A DNA stretch of 64,000 nucleotides from Moraxella sp. K1664 (GCF_039693965.1 NZ_CP155576.1:1860001-1924000); one strand, 5' to 3'; shown: positions 47,471-56,898, counted from the stretch's first letter. Numbers and translations are program-made. The notes: generated from the letters alone by a model not told the origin.

Positions 47471-48760
47471 TCACTGCATGAACGGTAGCATAAGATAGCC
47501 TTGTAATATTACTACGTTCATCAAGTCCACAAAGAACGCCCCCACCATCGGCACAATCAAAAACGCCTTATGCGAGTCGCCATAACGGTCGGTAACCGCC
47601 TGCATATTGGCAACGGCGGTCGGTGTCGCCCCACAGCCAAAGCCACAATGACCTGTGGCAAGCACCGCCGCATCATAGTCCTTACCCATGACATTAAAGG
47701 TAACAAAATAGGCAAATAAAATAATCGCAAGCGTTTGTACGCCCAAAATAATGACCAAAGGACCTGCTAGGTCAGCCAGCTCCCACAGTTTTAAGGACAT
47801 GAGTGCCATCGCCAAAAACAGGCTCAAAGAGGCGTTACCAAAGACATCAATGGCACGGTCAAACATTTTAAAATCAAAGACCATCGTCAAAACATTACGC
47901 AAAATCACCCCTGTTGCCAACGCCCACACAAAGGTTGGCACTTTGAGGGCGGCGAGCCATTCGACATTTTTGGCGATGTTGCTCATGATATCCGCCCCCA
48001 CCAGACACACCGCAAACAGAGCAAGGGTCTCAATGGCAGAGCTTGCGGTAATGAGACGAATGGTGTCAGGTTTTTCAAACATGTTTTTATTGGCGTTATC
48101 GTCATCGATACTGTGCTTGGTGCTATATAGCGATTGGTCGTCTGCCAGTTTTTCTACGTCCGAGCGGTCATCTTTGGCGGTGGTGGGCTGTATGTTGAGC
48201 TTACTCACCAGTCGTTTTGCCACAGGACCACCGATAAGACCGCCTGCCACCAAGCCATAGGTTGCAGTGGCGATACCGACCGTTGTCGCCCCTGTCAGAC
48301 CGTACTCGGTTTCTAGCGTGCTACCCCAGCCCCCTGCCGTACCATGTCCACCTGTGAGGCTAATCGAGCCGACCACCAACCCCATGATAGGTTCAAGCCC
48401 AAGCATGCTTGCCAGTGTTACACCAATACCATTTTGTAAAATCACAAACGCCCCAACCAGTAGGGTAAAGATAACCAACGGCTTACCCCCTGCTTTTAGA
48501 CGGCTAAAATCAGCCGATAAGCCAATAGAGGCAAAAAACATCAGCATACAGGCGGTTTGTAGCTCTGCCTGAAAAATGAAACTGTACCCAAAGACCGTAT
48601 TGATTCCCAAAATCAGCATGGACGCCAATAAGCCCCCTGCCACAGGTTCAGGAATGTTAAACTCGTCCAAAAAGCGGATATTTTTGACCAACAACCGCCC
48701 AATGAGTAGCACAATCGTTGCCAAAATCAGCGTATAATAGCCGTTTAAGGTGATTTCCAT
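47471..48760 (-). CDS. gltS: sodium/glutamate symporter, copy 2
   Basis: This 429-residue GltS paralogue shares nearly all membrane segments with copy 1, including SLTGGHGTAGGWG and CGFGCGATPTAVANMQAVTDRYG. The linker between the two halves is longer and different (TTAKDDRSDVEKLADDQSLY). The two genes arose by tandem duplication and may differ in regulation or affinity. The start ATG at 48760 is preceded by GGAGCTTA. Confidence 0.93.
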   Translation of the reverse strand: MEITLNGYYTLILATIVLLIGRLLVKNIRFLDEFNIPEPVAGGLLASMLILGINTVFGYSFIFQAELQTACMLMFFASIGLSADFSRLKAGGKPLVIFTLLVGAFVILQNGIGVTLASMLGLEPIMGLVVGSISLTGGHGTAGGWGSTLETEYGLTGATTVGIATATYGLVAGGLIGGPVAKRLVSKLNIQPTTAKDDRSDVEKLADDQSLYSTKHSIDDDNANKNMFEKPDTIRLITASSAIETLALFAVCLVGADIMSNIAKNVEWLAALKVPTFVWALATGVILRNVLTMVFDFKMFDRAIDVFGNASLSLFLAMALMSLKLWELADLAGPLVIILGVQTLAIILFAYFVTFNVMGKDYDAAVLATGHCGFGCGATPTAVANMQAVTDRYGDSHKAFLIVPMVGAFFVDLMNVVILQGYLMLPFMQ

Positions 48761-48857
48761 GTAAGCTCCATAGATTTATCAAAAACTTTTAATTATAAAT
48801 GCAAAAACCTTATAAATCAATGATTGATTTTTATTCAAATTGTCCCGCCCAACAAGT

Positions 48858-48943
48858 AGCATTTTTCATGCAAAAACGGTTGATTTATTTGTAAAATATT
48901 TTTAAATTATAAATAGTGCAATAATAGAGTAGGCACACCCCAA
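48858..48943. repeat. family A fragment, copy A8
   Basis: TAGCATTTTTCATGCAAAAA to GAGTAGGCACACCCC corresponds to the right third of family A. Its outer end abuts the family D element, whose target duplication includes the last bases of this fragment. Confidence 0.65.
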
Positions 48944-48944
48944 G

Positions 48945-49158
48945 CAGGGCAATCGCACTACAAAATTTTATATGGAATTGATTAAAAATCAAGCAAATTT
49001 AGTGTTTATAGTTAATTTTAACTAAATAAATTTTTAATAGATTATTCAAAGTTTAATTGGTTTGGTGGGTTTTTAAATAATTGTGCATCTAAAAATTACC
49101 AATTTCTTTAAAAACATAATTTTATTTGCTAAAAATTAAATATAGTGCGATTGCCCTG
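48945..49158. mobile_element. family D MITE-like element with 16-bp ends and 10-bp duplication
   Basis: CAGGGCAATCGCACTA (48945-48960) and TAGTGCGATTGCCCTG (49143-49158) are perfect inverted repeats. They are flanked by the direct repeat ACACCCCAAG (48935-48944 and 49159-49168). The 214-bp interior is AT-rich with no reading frame. This is a complete non-autonomous element; the parent family is unknown to me. It fills the gap upstream of prfB together with fragment A8. Confidence 0.85.
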
Positions 49159-49242
49159 ACACCCCAAGCGGTATTGATGAAAAATAATCAAATATTTGCT
49201 ATAATATGCTTTTATTTTTAAATCCATTGTAAGGTAATCATC

Positions 49243-50338
49243 ATGGAAATCGCCCCATATCAAGAACAAATCAAAGACCTACACGCTCGTGGCAAAGAGC
49301 TTTGGGGGTATCTTTGACGTTGAGAGTAAAAAAGAACGCCTAGAAGAAGTTAATCTAGAACTAGAAAACCCCGACATCTGGAATGACCCCGAGCTTGCCA
49401 CCAAAATCAGTAAAGAAAAATCAGTGCTAGACGGTATCGTGGGCGTGGTAGACGGCTTGACCGCCAAGCTAGACGACGCGACCGCCATGTTGGAGCTTGC
49501 CGTAGAAGCGGACGATGAGAGCCTGCTGGCAGACGTGCAAGCCGAGCTTGATGATGCCCTAAAAAGCGTGGAAGACTTAGAATTTAAACGTATGTTTAGC
49601 GGTGAAATGGACGCCAACAACTGCTATCTGGATATACAGGCAGGCTCAGGCGGTACCGAAGCCCAAGACTGGTCGGAGATGCTCCTGCGTATGTATCTGC
49701 GTTGGTGCGAGTCGCACGGCTTTAAGGCGGAAGTTTTGGAAGTTTCCGAAGGCGGTGTGGCAGGTATCAAGTCGGCAACCATTGCGGTCAAGGGTGATTA
49801 TGCTTTTGGCTGGCTTCGCACTGAGATTGGCGTTCATCGTTTGGTTCGCAAATCCCCCTTTGACAGCAATAACGGTCGCCATACGTCATTTTCGGCGGTG
49901 TTCGTCTCCCCTGAGATTGACGACAATGTACAGATTGACATCAATCCTGCCGACCTGCGTATTGACACCTATCGGTCAAGCGGGGCGGGCGGTCAGCACG
50001 TCAATACCACCGACTCTGCCGTGCGTATCACGCACCAGCCCACAGGCGTGGTCGTGGCGTGCCAAAACGAGCGTTCACAGCACGCCAACAAAGACACCGC
50101 CATGAAAATGCTCCGAGCCAAACTCTACGAGCTTGAAATGCAAAAACGCATGGAAAAACAGCAAGCCCTAGAAGACAGCAAATCCGACATCGGTTGGGGG
50201 TCGCAAATCCGCTCTTATGTGCTTGATGATTCACGCATTAAGGATTTGCGGACAGGCGTTGAGACGTCCAACACCCAAGCGGTGCTAAATGGCGATTTGG
50301 ATAAATTTATCGTGGCGAGTTTAAAAGCAGGTCTGTGA
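49243..50338 (+). CDS. prfB: peptide chain release factor 2 (programmed +1 frameshift)
   Basis: RF2 releases polypeptides at UGA and UAA codons. The first 24 codons start at the ATG 49243 and end in an in-frame TGA at 49315; after a +1 shift at CTTTGAC the protein continues from 49319 to 50338. A GGGGG run just upstream acts as the internal Shine-Dalgarno signal. The GGQ motif is in [19 protein letters not shown], and the SPF codon-recognition motif in [10 protein letters not shown]. Total is about 364 residues, as in E. coli. The shift lets low RF2 levels raise RF2 synthesis. Confidence 0.96.
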
Positions 50339-50429
50339 TTTTAAAATTAATCGTGATAAATAATAATGATTGATTTTGCCTATCCAAAAATCCTGCTAAA
50401 TATTGTAACAAACTATTTATTTTATCATT

Positions 50430-50460
50430 AACAGGTGTTAAAATCTTAGCACCTGTTTAA
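50430..50460 (+). terminator. putative prfB terminator
   Basis: AACAGGTG and CACCTGTT pair around a 12-base loop, about 90 bases after prfB. The T tract is short, so efficiency is unclear. Confidence 0.4.
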
Positions 50461-50501
50461 AAGGGTATTTTTAATTTCCATGATTTCAATAAGGAATGAT
50501 T

Positions 50502-52028
50502 ATGTCAATTGACCGTATTCGCCACGCAGGTTTGCGTGAAAAAGTGATGACTGCTGATGAAGCCGCCCAATTTATCCAAAATGGCATGATGCTTGCCGTT
50601 ACAGGCTTTACAGGGGCAGGTTATCCAAAAGCGATGCCGACCGCCATCGCCAACAAAGCCAAAGACGCTCATGCCAAAGGCGAGAAATTTAGCGTAGGTA
50701 TGGTAACAGGTGCGTCCACCGCCCCTGAGTGTGATGGCGTGCTTGCCGAAGCCAAAGCCTTGCATTTTCGTTCGCCATTTCAGTCTGACCCAAATTTGCG
50801 TAATGGCATTAACGCAGGCGAGATTGCTTACCAAGACATGCACTTATCGCACGTTGAACAGCAAATGCGTCAAGGCTTTTATGGTAAATTTGACGTGGCT
50901 ATCGTTGAGGCGACCGCCATTACCGAAAATGGTGAGTTGATTTTTGCGATGGGTATCGGTCATGGCGTAGAAGCGGTCAAAAATGCCGACAAAGTCATCG
51001 TTGAGATTAACGCCGCCCTAAGTGCAGGCTTAGAAGGTATGCACGACATTTATGGCGAAGTAGGTCTGCCACCGCACCGCAAACCGATTCCTGTGGTAGG
51101 GGCGTTTGACCGTATCGGTACGACAGGGCTTGCCATTGACCCTGATAAGGTTGTGGCGATTGTGCTAACAGATGCTGGCGACCGTAACTCTAAGTTTGCC
51201 GAACCCGATGACGTATCTAAGCGTATCGCCGCCCAAGTCATTGATTTTCTTGACCATGAAGTCAAAGCAGGTCGCTTGCCTAAGAGCCTACTACCGCTCC
51301 AATCAGGCGTGGGTAACGTAGCGAACGCAGTCATGGCAGGGCTACTTGACGCCCCATTTGATGATTTGACAGGTTATACCGAAGTGCTACAAGACGGTAT
51401 GCTTGACCTAATCCTTGCCAAAAAGATGAAAACAGCGTCCGCCACTGCCTTGTCATTTAGCCCAGATGCGTTGGCTCGCTTTAACGAAAACATTGAGTTT
51501 TTAAAAGACAAAATCATCCTTCGCCCAATGGAAATCAGCAACAACCCAGAAGTGATTCGCCGTTTGGGTGTGATTGGCATGAACTCCATGATTGAAGCGG
51601 ACATTTATGGTAACGTGAACTCCACGCACGTCATGGGTACTCGCATGATGAACGGCATTGGCGGTTCTGGCGACTTTACCCGTAACGGCTTTTTTAGCAT
51701 TTATGTCAGCCCGTCCACCGCAAAAGGCGGAGCAATCTCGGCAATCGTGCCAATGGTAAGCCACCACGACCACACCGAGCATGACGTGATGTTTATCGTA
51801 ACCGAACAAGGCATGGCGGATTTGCGTGGTAAGTCGCCAAAAGAGCGTGCCAAACTTATCATTGACAACTGCTCGCACCCTGATTACCGTGATATGCTCC
51901 GTGATTACTATGACCGTGCATTCGTGGCAAGCCAAAAATCAGGCGGTGTACACACCCCACACCTATTGCTAGAAGCCTTGTCATGGCACCAACGTTTTGT
52001 TGAAACTGGCGATATGCGTATTAAATAA
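50502..52028 (+). CDS. acetyl-CoA hydrolase/transferase family (succinyl-CoA:acetate CoA-transferase type)
   Basis: The 508-residue protein belongs to the AcH/CoA-transferase family (Cat1, AarC, YgfH/ScpC type), which exchanges CoA between succinyl-CoA or propionyl-CoA and acetate or succinate. The N-terminal half begins with VMTADEAAQFIQNGMMLAVTGFTGAGYPKAMP, and the C-terminal half contains MNGIGGSGDFTRNGF, HHDHTEHDVMFIVTEQGMADLRG. I chose the ATG at 50502 with AAGGA before it; an ATG six bases earlier overlaps that site. It could complete a modified TCA cycle as in acetic acid bacteria; this is inference. Confidence 0.88.
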   Translation: MSIDRIRHAGLREKVMTADEAAQFIQNGMMLAVTGFTGAGYPKAMPTAIANKAKDAHAKGEKFSVGMVTGASTAPECDGVLAEAKALHFRSPFQSDPNLRNGINAGEIAYQDMHLSHVEQQMRQGFYGKFDVAIVEATAITENGELIFAMGIGHGVEAVKNADKVIVEINAALSAGLEGMHDIYGEVGLPPHRKPIPVVGAFDRIGTTGLAIDPDKVVAIVLTDAGDRNSKFAEPDDVSKRIAAQVIDFLDHEVKAGRLPKSLLPLQSGVGNVANAVMAGLLDAPFDDLTGYTEVLQDGMLDLILAKKMKTASATALSFSPDALARFNENIEFLKDKIILRPMEISNNPEVIRRLGVIGMNSMIEADIYGNVNSTHVMGTRMMNGIGGSGDFTRNGFFSIYVSPSTAKGGAISAIVPMVSHHDHTEHDVMFIVTEQGMADLRGKSPKERAKLIIDNCSHPDYRDMLRDYYDRAFVASQKSGGVHTPHLLLEALSWHQRFVETGDMRIK

Positions 52029-52047
52029 TCATCGCTTTGGCAAAACA

Positions 52048-52079
52048 AAACACCCAAGTTGTCGCTTGGGTGTTTTTTT
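52048..52079 (+). terminator. CoA-transferase gene terminator
   Basis: AACACCCAAG and CTTGGGTGTT pair around TTGTCG and are followed by a T tract. Confidence 0.9.
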
Positions 52080-52122
52080 GAGCGGATTTTTTGGGGTAAA
52101 TTACATTTATCCTTATAAATCA

Positions 52123-52821
52123 TCACTTCAACAGCCACAATATCGCCATTGGCAACCACACCGCCGTTACTAAGCCATTGATGGCAAGTCCAAAGGCAGC
52201 ATATCGCCCTGCGGTGGGGCTGATAGTCCATGCTTCTACCGTGCCAATGGCGTGGGCGACCAGACCCAGTGCCAAGCCTTTCGCTCGGTCGTCTGTGATG
52301 TTTTTAAACAAAATACGGCACACCCCCGCCCCCAAAATCCCCGACACGATGATGATAAGGTTGGCAAGCACAAGTGGTGCGTCAATGATTTGGGCGACCG
52401 ACAAACCCACAGGCGTGGTAACCGACCGTGTGGCAAAGCCCAAAATCGTCTGCATATTTAGGCTAAACACATACGCCAAACTCATCGGCACAATCGCTCC
52501 AACTAGGCTTGCCATGACGACGATGATAGACAGCTTTTTGACAGGCAAGCCCTTAAAATCCATGCCTGCCAAGGGGACAGCAAGCAAAACAGTGCTATAC
52601 CCAAGCAAGCGATCAAAGACAGGTTTGGCATGGGCGTAATAAGTATTGTAGGGCAGTTGAATTATGGCGATGATGATAAGCGTTAGCACAATGGCGATGA
52701 TAATCATCGGTATGCCACGAAAGTATTTATTGATATAACGTAGTACATATTTTGCCCCGATGTGGGCGATGAGCGTAACAATAAAGGCGATAAAAATCGT
52801 GGTGCTGTCAAGGGTTGGCAT
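52123..52821 (-). CDS. LrgB family protein, locus 2
   Basis: This 232-residue polytopic membrane protein has the LrgB signature as ATRSVTTPVGLSVA near residue 133 and VAHAIGTVEAW further on. It differs clearly from the LrgB at 33651 and so is a separate subfamily rather than a recent duplicate. The start overlaps the upstream lrgA-like gene by 14 bases. Such pairs have been linked to organic-acid export or control of autolysis. Confidence 0.88.
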   Translation of the reverse strand: MPTLDSTTIFIAFIVTLIAHIGAKYVLRYINKYFRGIPMIIIAIVLTLIIIAIIQLPYNTYYAHAKPVFDRLLGYSTVLLAVPLAGMDFKGLPVKKLSIIVVMASLVGAIVPMSLAYVFSLNMQTILGFATRSVTTPVGLSVAQIIDAPLVLANLIIIVSGILGAGVCRILFKNITDDRAKGLALGLVAHAIGTVEAWTISPTAGRYAAFGLAINGLVTAVWLPMAILWLLK

Positions 52822-53233
52822 GATTTCCTCCTTTATCGTCCGTGCTTTTTAGCCAGTTTTGGGACAATTTGGCAAATGCCCAAAGCGGTATCACGGTACT
52901 CAGCACGATGACCGCCGACACGGCAAGTAAATCCGCCCCCAGTCCAAACAGCAAAATCCCTGCCCCTGCCGACACAGGCAAAAATGCAAATCCACTATCC
53001 ACGAGTAGCACGCTTGCCGATGACGACAGCCAATTTGGTAGACCGCCCTTAATGAGACGCACGCTCATAAGCACAGCAAAGAGCGACACCAAGCCGACAA
53101 TGTTGGTGGCGGTCGGCATTCCCAAAGCGGTGCAAACGACTAAGGCAAGCTCACGCACACCGATGACGATACAGACGGTGGCGAGCATACCGAGCCAAAA
53201 AGTTGGGGATTTGGTGAGATAGGGGGATTTCAT
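52808..53233 (-). CDS. LrgA-like membrane protein, locus 2
   Basis: The 141-residue protein has four hydrophobic segments and lies directly upstream of, and overlapping, lrgB locus 2. The sequence is only loosely like LrgA/CidA (MRLIKGGLPNWLSSSASVLLVDSGFAFLPVSAGAG resembles the holin-like core), so the call leans on context. I chose the ATG at 53233, with AAGGA before it; the longer frame from 53389 runs into a family A repeat. Confidence 0.75.
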   Translation of the reverse strand: MKSPYLTKSPTFWLGMLATVCIVIGVRELALVVCTALGMPTATNIVGLVSLFAVLMSVRLIKGGLPNWLSSSASVLLVDSGFAFLPVSAGAGILLFGLGADLLAVSAVIVLSTVIPLWAFAKLSQNWLKSTDDKGGNHANP

Positions 53234-53274
53234 TGTTATTATGTCCTTATATGGGGTGTCGCTTGACTTGTCTA

Positions 53275-53475
53275 GGGCGTGTCTACCCTTTGTATTTGCA
53301 ATGAAAAATGAGAAAAATCGCACGTTTTTCAAGGAAAAGTCCGCAGTTGATATTGAAATATCAACAAGGATTTTGACGCAGAAAAACAAGATTTAGCCAT
53401 TTTTTATGCAAAAACAGTTGGTTGTTTTTGCAAAATTTCAAAATATAAATTGTGTTATAAAGGGTGGGCACGCCC
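53275..53475. repeat. family A repeat, copy A3
   Basis: The 201-bp copy lies between TA dinucleotides, from GGGCGTGTCTACC to GGGCACGCCC. Its internal hairpin is TTGATAT/ATATCAA, differing on both arms from copy A1. There is no nested palindrome. It occupies the gap between the lrgA-like gene and purD. Confidence 0.85.
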
Positions 53476-53553
53476 TACATTATTTAATCATCATCACGTC
53501 ATCAGGTCAAGGTGTGGGGCAGGTTTTATAAGAAATGTTCATTATTTTATAAA

Positions 53554-53592
53554 AAAATAAAGCCAAACACGACTGCATTTGGCTTTATATTC
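53554..53592 (-). terminator. purD terminator
   Basis: AATAAAGCCAAA and TTTGGCTTTAT pair around CACGACTGCA, directly after the purD stop on the minus strand. Confidence 0.75.
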
Positions 53593-53601
53593 AGATAAAA
53601 A

Positions 53602-54873
53602 CTAACGCCCAATCGCACGCCAGCCAATATCACGGCGGTACTGTATGCCGTCAAAGGCAATCGTACCACAGCTTGCCAAGGCACGGGCTTGGGCTTCGGC
53701 AACGCTCGCCCCGAGTGCGGTAACACACAACACTCGTCCGCCATTGGTTAGGATTTGCCCGTTTTGCTCTTTTGTGCCTGCGTGGAATACTTTTAGGTCG
53801 TCCTGCGACTCTGGCAAGCCTGTAATCACATCGCCTGATGATGAGCTTTCAGGATAACCACGACTTGCCAAGACAATGCCTAACGCCACTTTGTCCGTCC
53901 ATTCTGCACTGGCGGGCAACTTGCCGTCTAGCCCTGCCAAAATCAGCTCAACCAAAGACGACTTTAATCGCATCATAATCGGCTGAGTCTCAGGGTCGCC
54001 AAATCGACAGTTAAACTCAATCACATAAGGGTCGCCTGCGTCATTTATCATCAGCCCTGCGTACAAAAAGCCCTTATAAGGTGTGCCATTTACTTTCATC
54101 TCGTCCACGACAGGGCGGATAACACGCTCAATCACTTTATTATGCACATCAGCCGTTACCACAGGGGCAGGGCTGTACGCCCCCATACCGCCTGTGTTCG
54201 CCCCTTTGTCGCCTTCAAAAATGCGTTTGTGATCTTGACTGGTCGCCATGGGCAAAATGTTATTGCCGTCAATCATACAGATAAAGGACGCTTCTTCGCC
54301 TGCCAAAAACTCCTCGATGACGACACGACTCCCTGCCTGCCCAAATTTATTGCCCGAGAGCATATCATCAATGGCAACAAAGGCTTCGGACTCGTCCATC
54401 GCCACAATCACGCCCTTACCTGCCGCCAAGCCGTCCGCCTTGATGACAATAGGCGTACCCTTGGAGCGGACAAAGTCTTTTGCCGACTCTACATCGGTAA
54501 AGACTTCATAAAAGGCGGTGGGAATGCCGACTTTTTTCATAAAATCTTTGGCAAATGCCTTAGAACCTTCTAGCTGTGAGCAGTATTTAGAACAGCCCCA
54601 CGCACGCACGCCAGCACGCTCCAAATCGTCCACAATGCCCGCCACAAGCGGAGCTTCCGCCCCCACAAGCACAAAAGCGATGTCGTGAGATTGACAAAAC
54701 TCAATTACGGCAGGGTGGTCGGTGATGTCCAAATCCACGTTTTGGAGCTTGGGTTCGGTGGCTGTACCTGCATTGCCACGAGCGACATAGACGGTCTGTA
54801 CTCTGTCATCTTTGGCACACGCCCACGCTAAGGCGTGCTCACGTCCGCCTGTACCTGTAACTAAAATTTTCAT
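53602..54873 (-). CDS. purD: phosphoribosylamine-glycine ligase
   Basis: PurD (GAR synthetase) joins phosphoribosylamine and glycine with ATP in purine synthesis. The N-terminal domain has GTGGREHALAWA; the ATP-grasp domain contains GTPIVIKADGLAAGKGVIVA, VVIEEFLAGEEASF and EFNCRFGDPETQ. The 423-residue length is normal (429 in E. coli). AAGGACTGCT precedes the ATG. It stands alone rather than next to purH. Confidence 0.95.
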   Translation of the reverse strand: MKILVTGTGGREHALAWACAKDDRVQTVYVARGNAGTATEPKLQNVDLDITDHPAVIEFCQSHDIAFVLVGAEAPLVAGIVDDLERAGVRAWGCSKYCSQLEGSKAFAKDFMKKVGIPTAFYEVFTDVESAKDFVRSKGTPIVIKADGLAAGKGVIVAMDESEAFVAIDDMLSGNKFGQAGSRVVIEEFLAGEEASFICMIDGNNILPMATSQDHKRIFEGDKGANTGGMGAYSPAPVVTADVHNKVIERVIRPVVDEMKVNGTPYKGFLYAGLMINDAGDPYVIEFNCRFGDPETQPIMMRLKSSLVELILAGLDGKLPASAEWTDKVALGIVLASRGYPESSSSGDVITGLPESQDDLKVFHAGTKEQNGQILTNGGRVLCVTALGASVAEAQARALASCGTIAFDGIQYRRDIGWRAIGR

Positions 54874-55062
54874 AGCAGTCCTTATGGGTTGGGGTAAATG
54901 CCCTTATTGTAGCAAATTTTAGCCAAAAAATCTTGGGGGTTTTTGGCTGTTCTATGGATTTTCTTTTGATTTGTGGCGAAAAAAATAAGATAATGCTCAT
55001 AAAAATCCCAACAAAGAAAAGATGGGTGTAAATAGAGTAATTTTATTCATCATAAGCTAATA

Positions 55063-55325
55063 GGGCGTGCCTACCATTGATAACATTTTTATAAAATAAG
55101 ATGAAAATTTAAAGCTTTTATCTATTTTTGCATGAAAAAATGGCTATCCGACCACTTAATTTAAAAAGTTAAGTGAAAATCTTAAAATTTACCTGATTAA
55201 GTGGTCGGATTGTTTTTCATCGTCAAAAGCTCGTTTGATAGAATAACTATCAAACTTCACTTTTTCCTTGAAAAACATGCGATTTTTCTCATTTTTCATT
55301 GCAAATACCAAAGTTCAACACGCCC
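55063..55325. repeat. family A repeat, copy A4 with nested palindrome (reverse orientation)
   Basis: The 263-bp copy is in the opposite orientation to the others. The nested palindrome lies at 55147-55209 (TCCGACCACTTAA to TTAAGTGGTCGGA). The internal hairpin GTTTGATAG/CTATCAAAC has compensatory changes relative to A1. The rest of the 54874-55613 gap holds the purD promoter area, an AT-rich stretch and family B fragment B5; I see no gene in it. Confidence 0.85.
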
Positions 55326-55483
55326 TAGTTAACGGCGTTATCAATAAACTTGCGATTGGTTTGATAATAAATCTCTTTCCAAACTAAAAATAAACCTTTA
55401 TAAGTATTGGGGTTGAAGTTTTTAAAAATCCACAAAAATCGGGGTTTGGAAAGAAGTCTAATACATTTTTGATTACACACCCA

Positions 55484-55540
55484 ACCAACTTGATATTTAC
55501 CACGGGTTTGCAGGGGTGTGCTGAGCACACCCTGTGAAAA
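55484..55540. repeat. family B fragment, copy B5
   Basis: CCAACTTGATATTTACCACG and GGGGTGTGCTGAGCACACCC correspond to the left end and first hairpin of family B; the right half is missing. Confidence 0.65.
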
Positions 55541-55613
55541 ACACTCTGGTCGCTAAGAGATGGTTGATTGGGAGTTGGGTGGGTTAATATGAAAAAAATA
55601 CCCCACCCAAAAC

Positions 55614-55862
55614 CTAAGACTTATCCTGATGGGCAAGCTGACTGATTTCCACCGCTTGCAATAATCCCAATTCATTAAATTCTTGGCGTAATTGTTTTAC
55701 TGCTTGGGTTTGGTCTTTGGTTTGGGCAAGAATGTCCAAATAGCGGTTAATGTATTTGGTTTTATCTACCGCTTGCCAAAGTTTTTGATATTTGCGTTTT
55801 TGAAAAATATCATTCACAAAGCTAAGTAATAATAACCCAAGCAGAATATATTCTATTTTCAT
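55614..55862 (-). CDS. small hypothetical protein with N-terminal membrane anchor
   Basis: The 82-residue protein has a hydrophobic N-terminus (IEYILLGLLLLSFVNDI, about residues 3-19), then a mostly helical, charged region (LAQTKDQTQAVKQLRQEFNELGLLQAVEISQLA) that could form a coiled coil. It lies 22 bases after rsmJ and is probably cotranscribed. I do not recognise a family. Confidence 0.7.
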   Translation of the reverse strand: MKIEYILLGLLLLSFVNDIFQKRKYQKLWQAVDKTKYINRYLDILAQTKDQTQAVKQLRQEFNELGLLQAVEISQLAHQDKS

Positions 55863-55884
55863 AGTTTACCCATATCAATATGAA

Positions 55885-56688
55885 TCAATATCTATCAAAC
55901 CGTATTGCGTCATTTGCCACACTTTGCACGGGCGTTTTATTTGCCAAATGGGGAGCGGATAAGGAGCGTTTGACAATGATTTTGCCATTGCCTTTTAATT
56001 GAACATTGGCAATATCCAAAAACAGTCTTTCATCATCATCGCTTGGCGGATTTGCTAAGTCATGTAATACTTGCATGGTTTTACCCACCTTTGCCGAATA
56101 GCTATCAGACGGAAACATGGGGTCAAGATAAATCATATCCACTTTTGGCAATGTTGCCATAAAGTCGGTATTCAAAAAATTACCATGATAAATTGCAATT
56201 CGGCTTAACAGCTTTTGCCAATTTGGATTGGCGTTCATCATTTGATGCTCAAATAATAACAGCATTGCCACGATAGGATTTTGCTCTATCATTAACACAT
56301 TCGCCCCTGTACTTGCCAATATCAATCCATCCTGCCCAAAGCCTGCCGTACCGTCTATCACGCTCATATCAGGCGTTAATTTACTTGCTTGTAATATCAG
56401 CTCAGACTTTCGCCCTGCGGTTACGATACGTTTGGTTAGGGCTTGCCAATTTAATGATGATTTTATAATAGCATTGTTGTCAATTTTAATTAAGGTTGGG
56501 GTATTTTTTATAATAGCGATTAGGGGTGTATTAGCATTGTCATTGGCAAACGATGAGATAAATTTATCACTTAGTTTTGATAAAGCATAAAAAGATAAAT
56601 TTAAAGACAAATTATGATTTTTATTGATAACGTCTAATATATCAAATAATGCTTTTTCTTGTTCGGTGCCGATGATGTTGATAGTCAA
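55885..56688 (-). CDS. rsmJ: 16S rRNA (guanine(1516)-N2)-methyltransferase
   Basis: RsmJ methylates G1516 of 16S rRNA. The class I methyltransferase core has DGTAGFGQDGLILASTGANVLMIEQNP (SAM-binding motif I and post-I) and the catalytic YLDPMFP typical of RsmJ. It has 267 residues. The first in-frame start at 56688 is TTG, with AAAGG upstream, and no ATG precedes it. Codon use is AT-richer than in purD, perhaps because of weaker expression. Confidence 0.9.
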   Translation of the reverse strand: MTINIIGTEQEKALFDILDVINKNHNLSLNLSFYALSKLSDKFISSFANDNANTPLIAIIKNTPTLIKIDNNAIIKSSLNWQALTKRIVTAGRKSELILQASKLTPDMSVIDGTAGFGQDGLILASTGANVLMIEQNPIVAMLLLFEHQMMNANPNWQKLLSRIAIYHGNFLNTDFMATLPKVDMIYLDPMFPSDSYSAKVGKTMQVLHDLANPPSDDDERLFLDIANVQLKGNGKIIVKRSLSAPHLANKTPVQSVANDAIRFDRY

Positions 56689-56743
56689 AATATTGCCTTT
56701 TTTAAATAGATATTTCTATACTTGTTTAACTTCAAAATGCACC

Positions 56744-56778
56744 ACCGTAGGGGCGTGCATAGCACACCCCTACAAAAG
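56744..56778. repeat. family B hairpin fragment, copy B6
   Basis: GTAGGGGCGTGCATAGCAC and ACCCCTAC form the central palindrome of family B without its flanks, upstream of rsmJ. Confidence 0.5.
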
Positions 56779-56898
56779 GTATTTTTCAAAAGGTAGAATG
56801 GGTGCAAATTGGGGTTAATTTCCATAAATGGTATGTGTACTAGATTGATTTTAAATAAAAATCAAATGTCATTTTAATATATTAAATTTGATAAAATA

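Noticed and set aside
53234-53389. N-terminal extension of the lrgA-like gene of locus 2
   Set aside because: It reads into a family A repeat; the ATG at 53233 has a good ribosome-binding site.
55325-55528. Minus-strand reading frame of 67 codons
   Set aside because: Its first part is family B sequence and its stop is formed by the edge of repeat A4. The middle (about 40 codons) may be an eroded coding fragment, but I cannot name a family.
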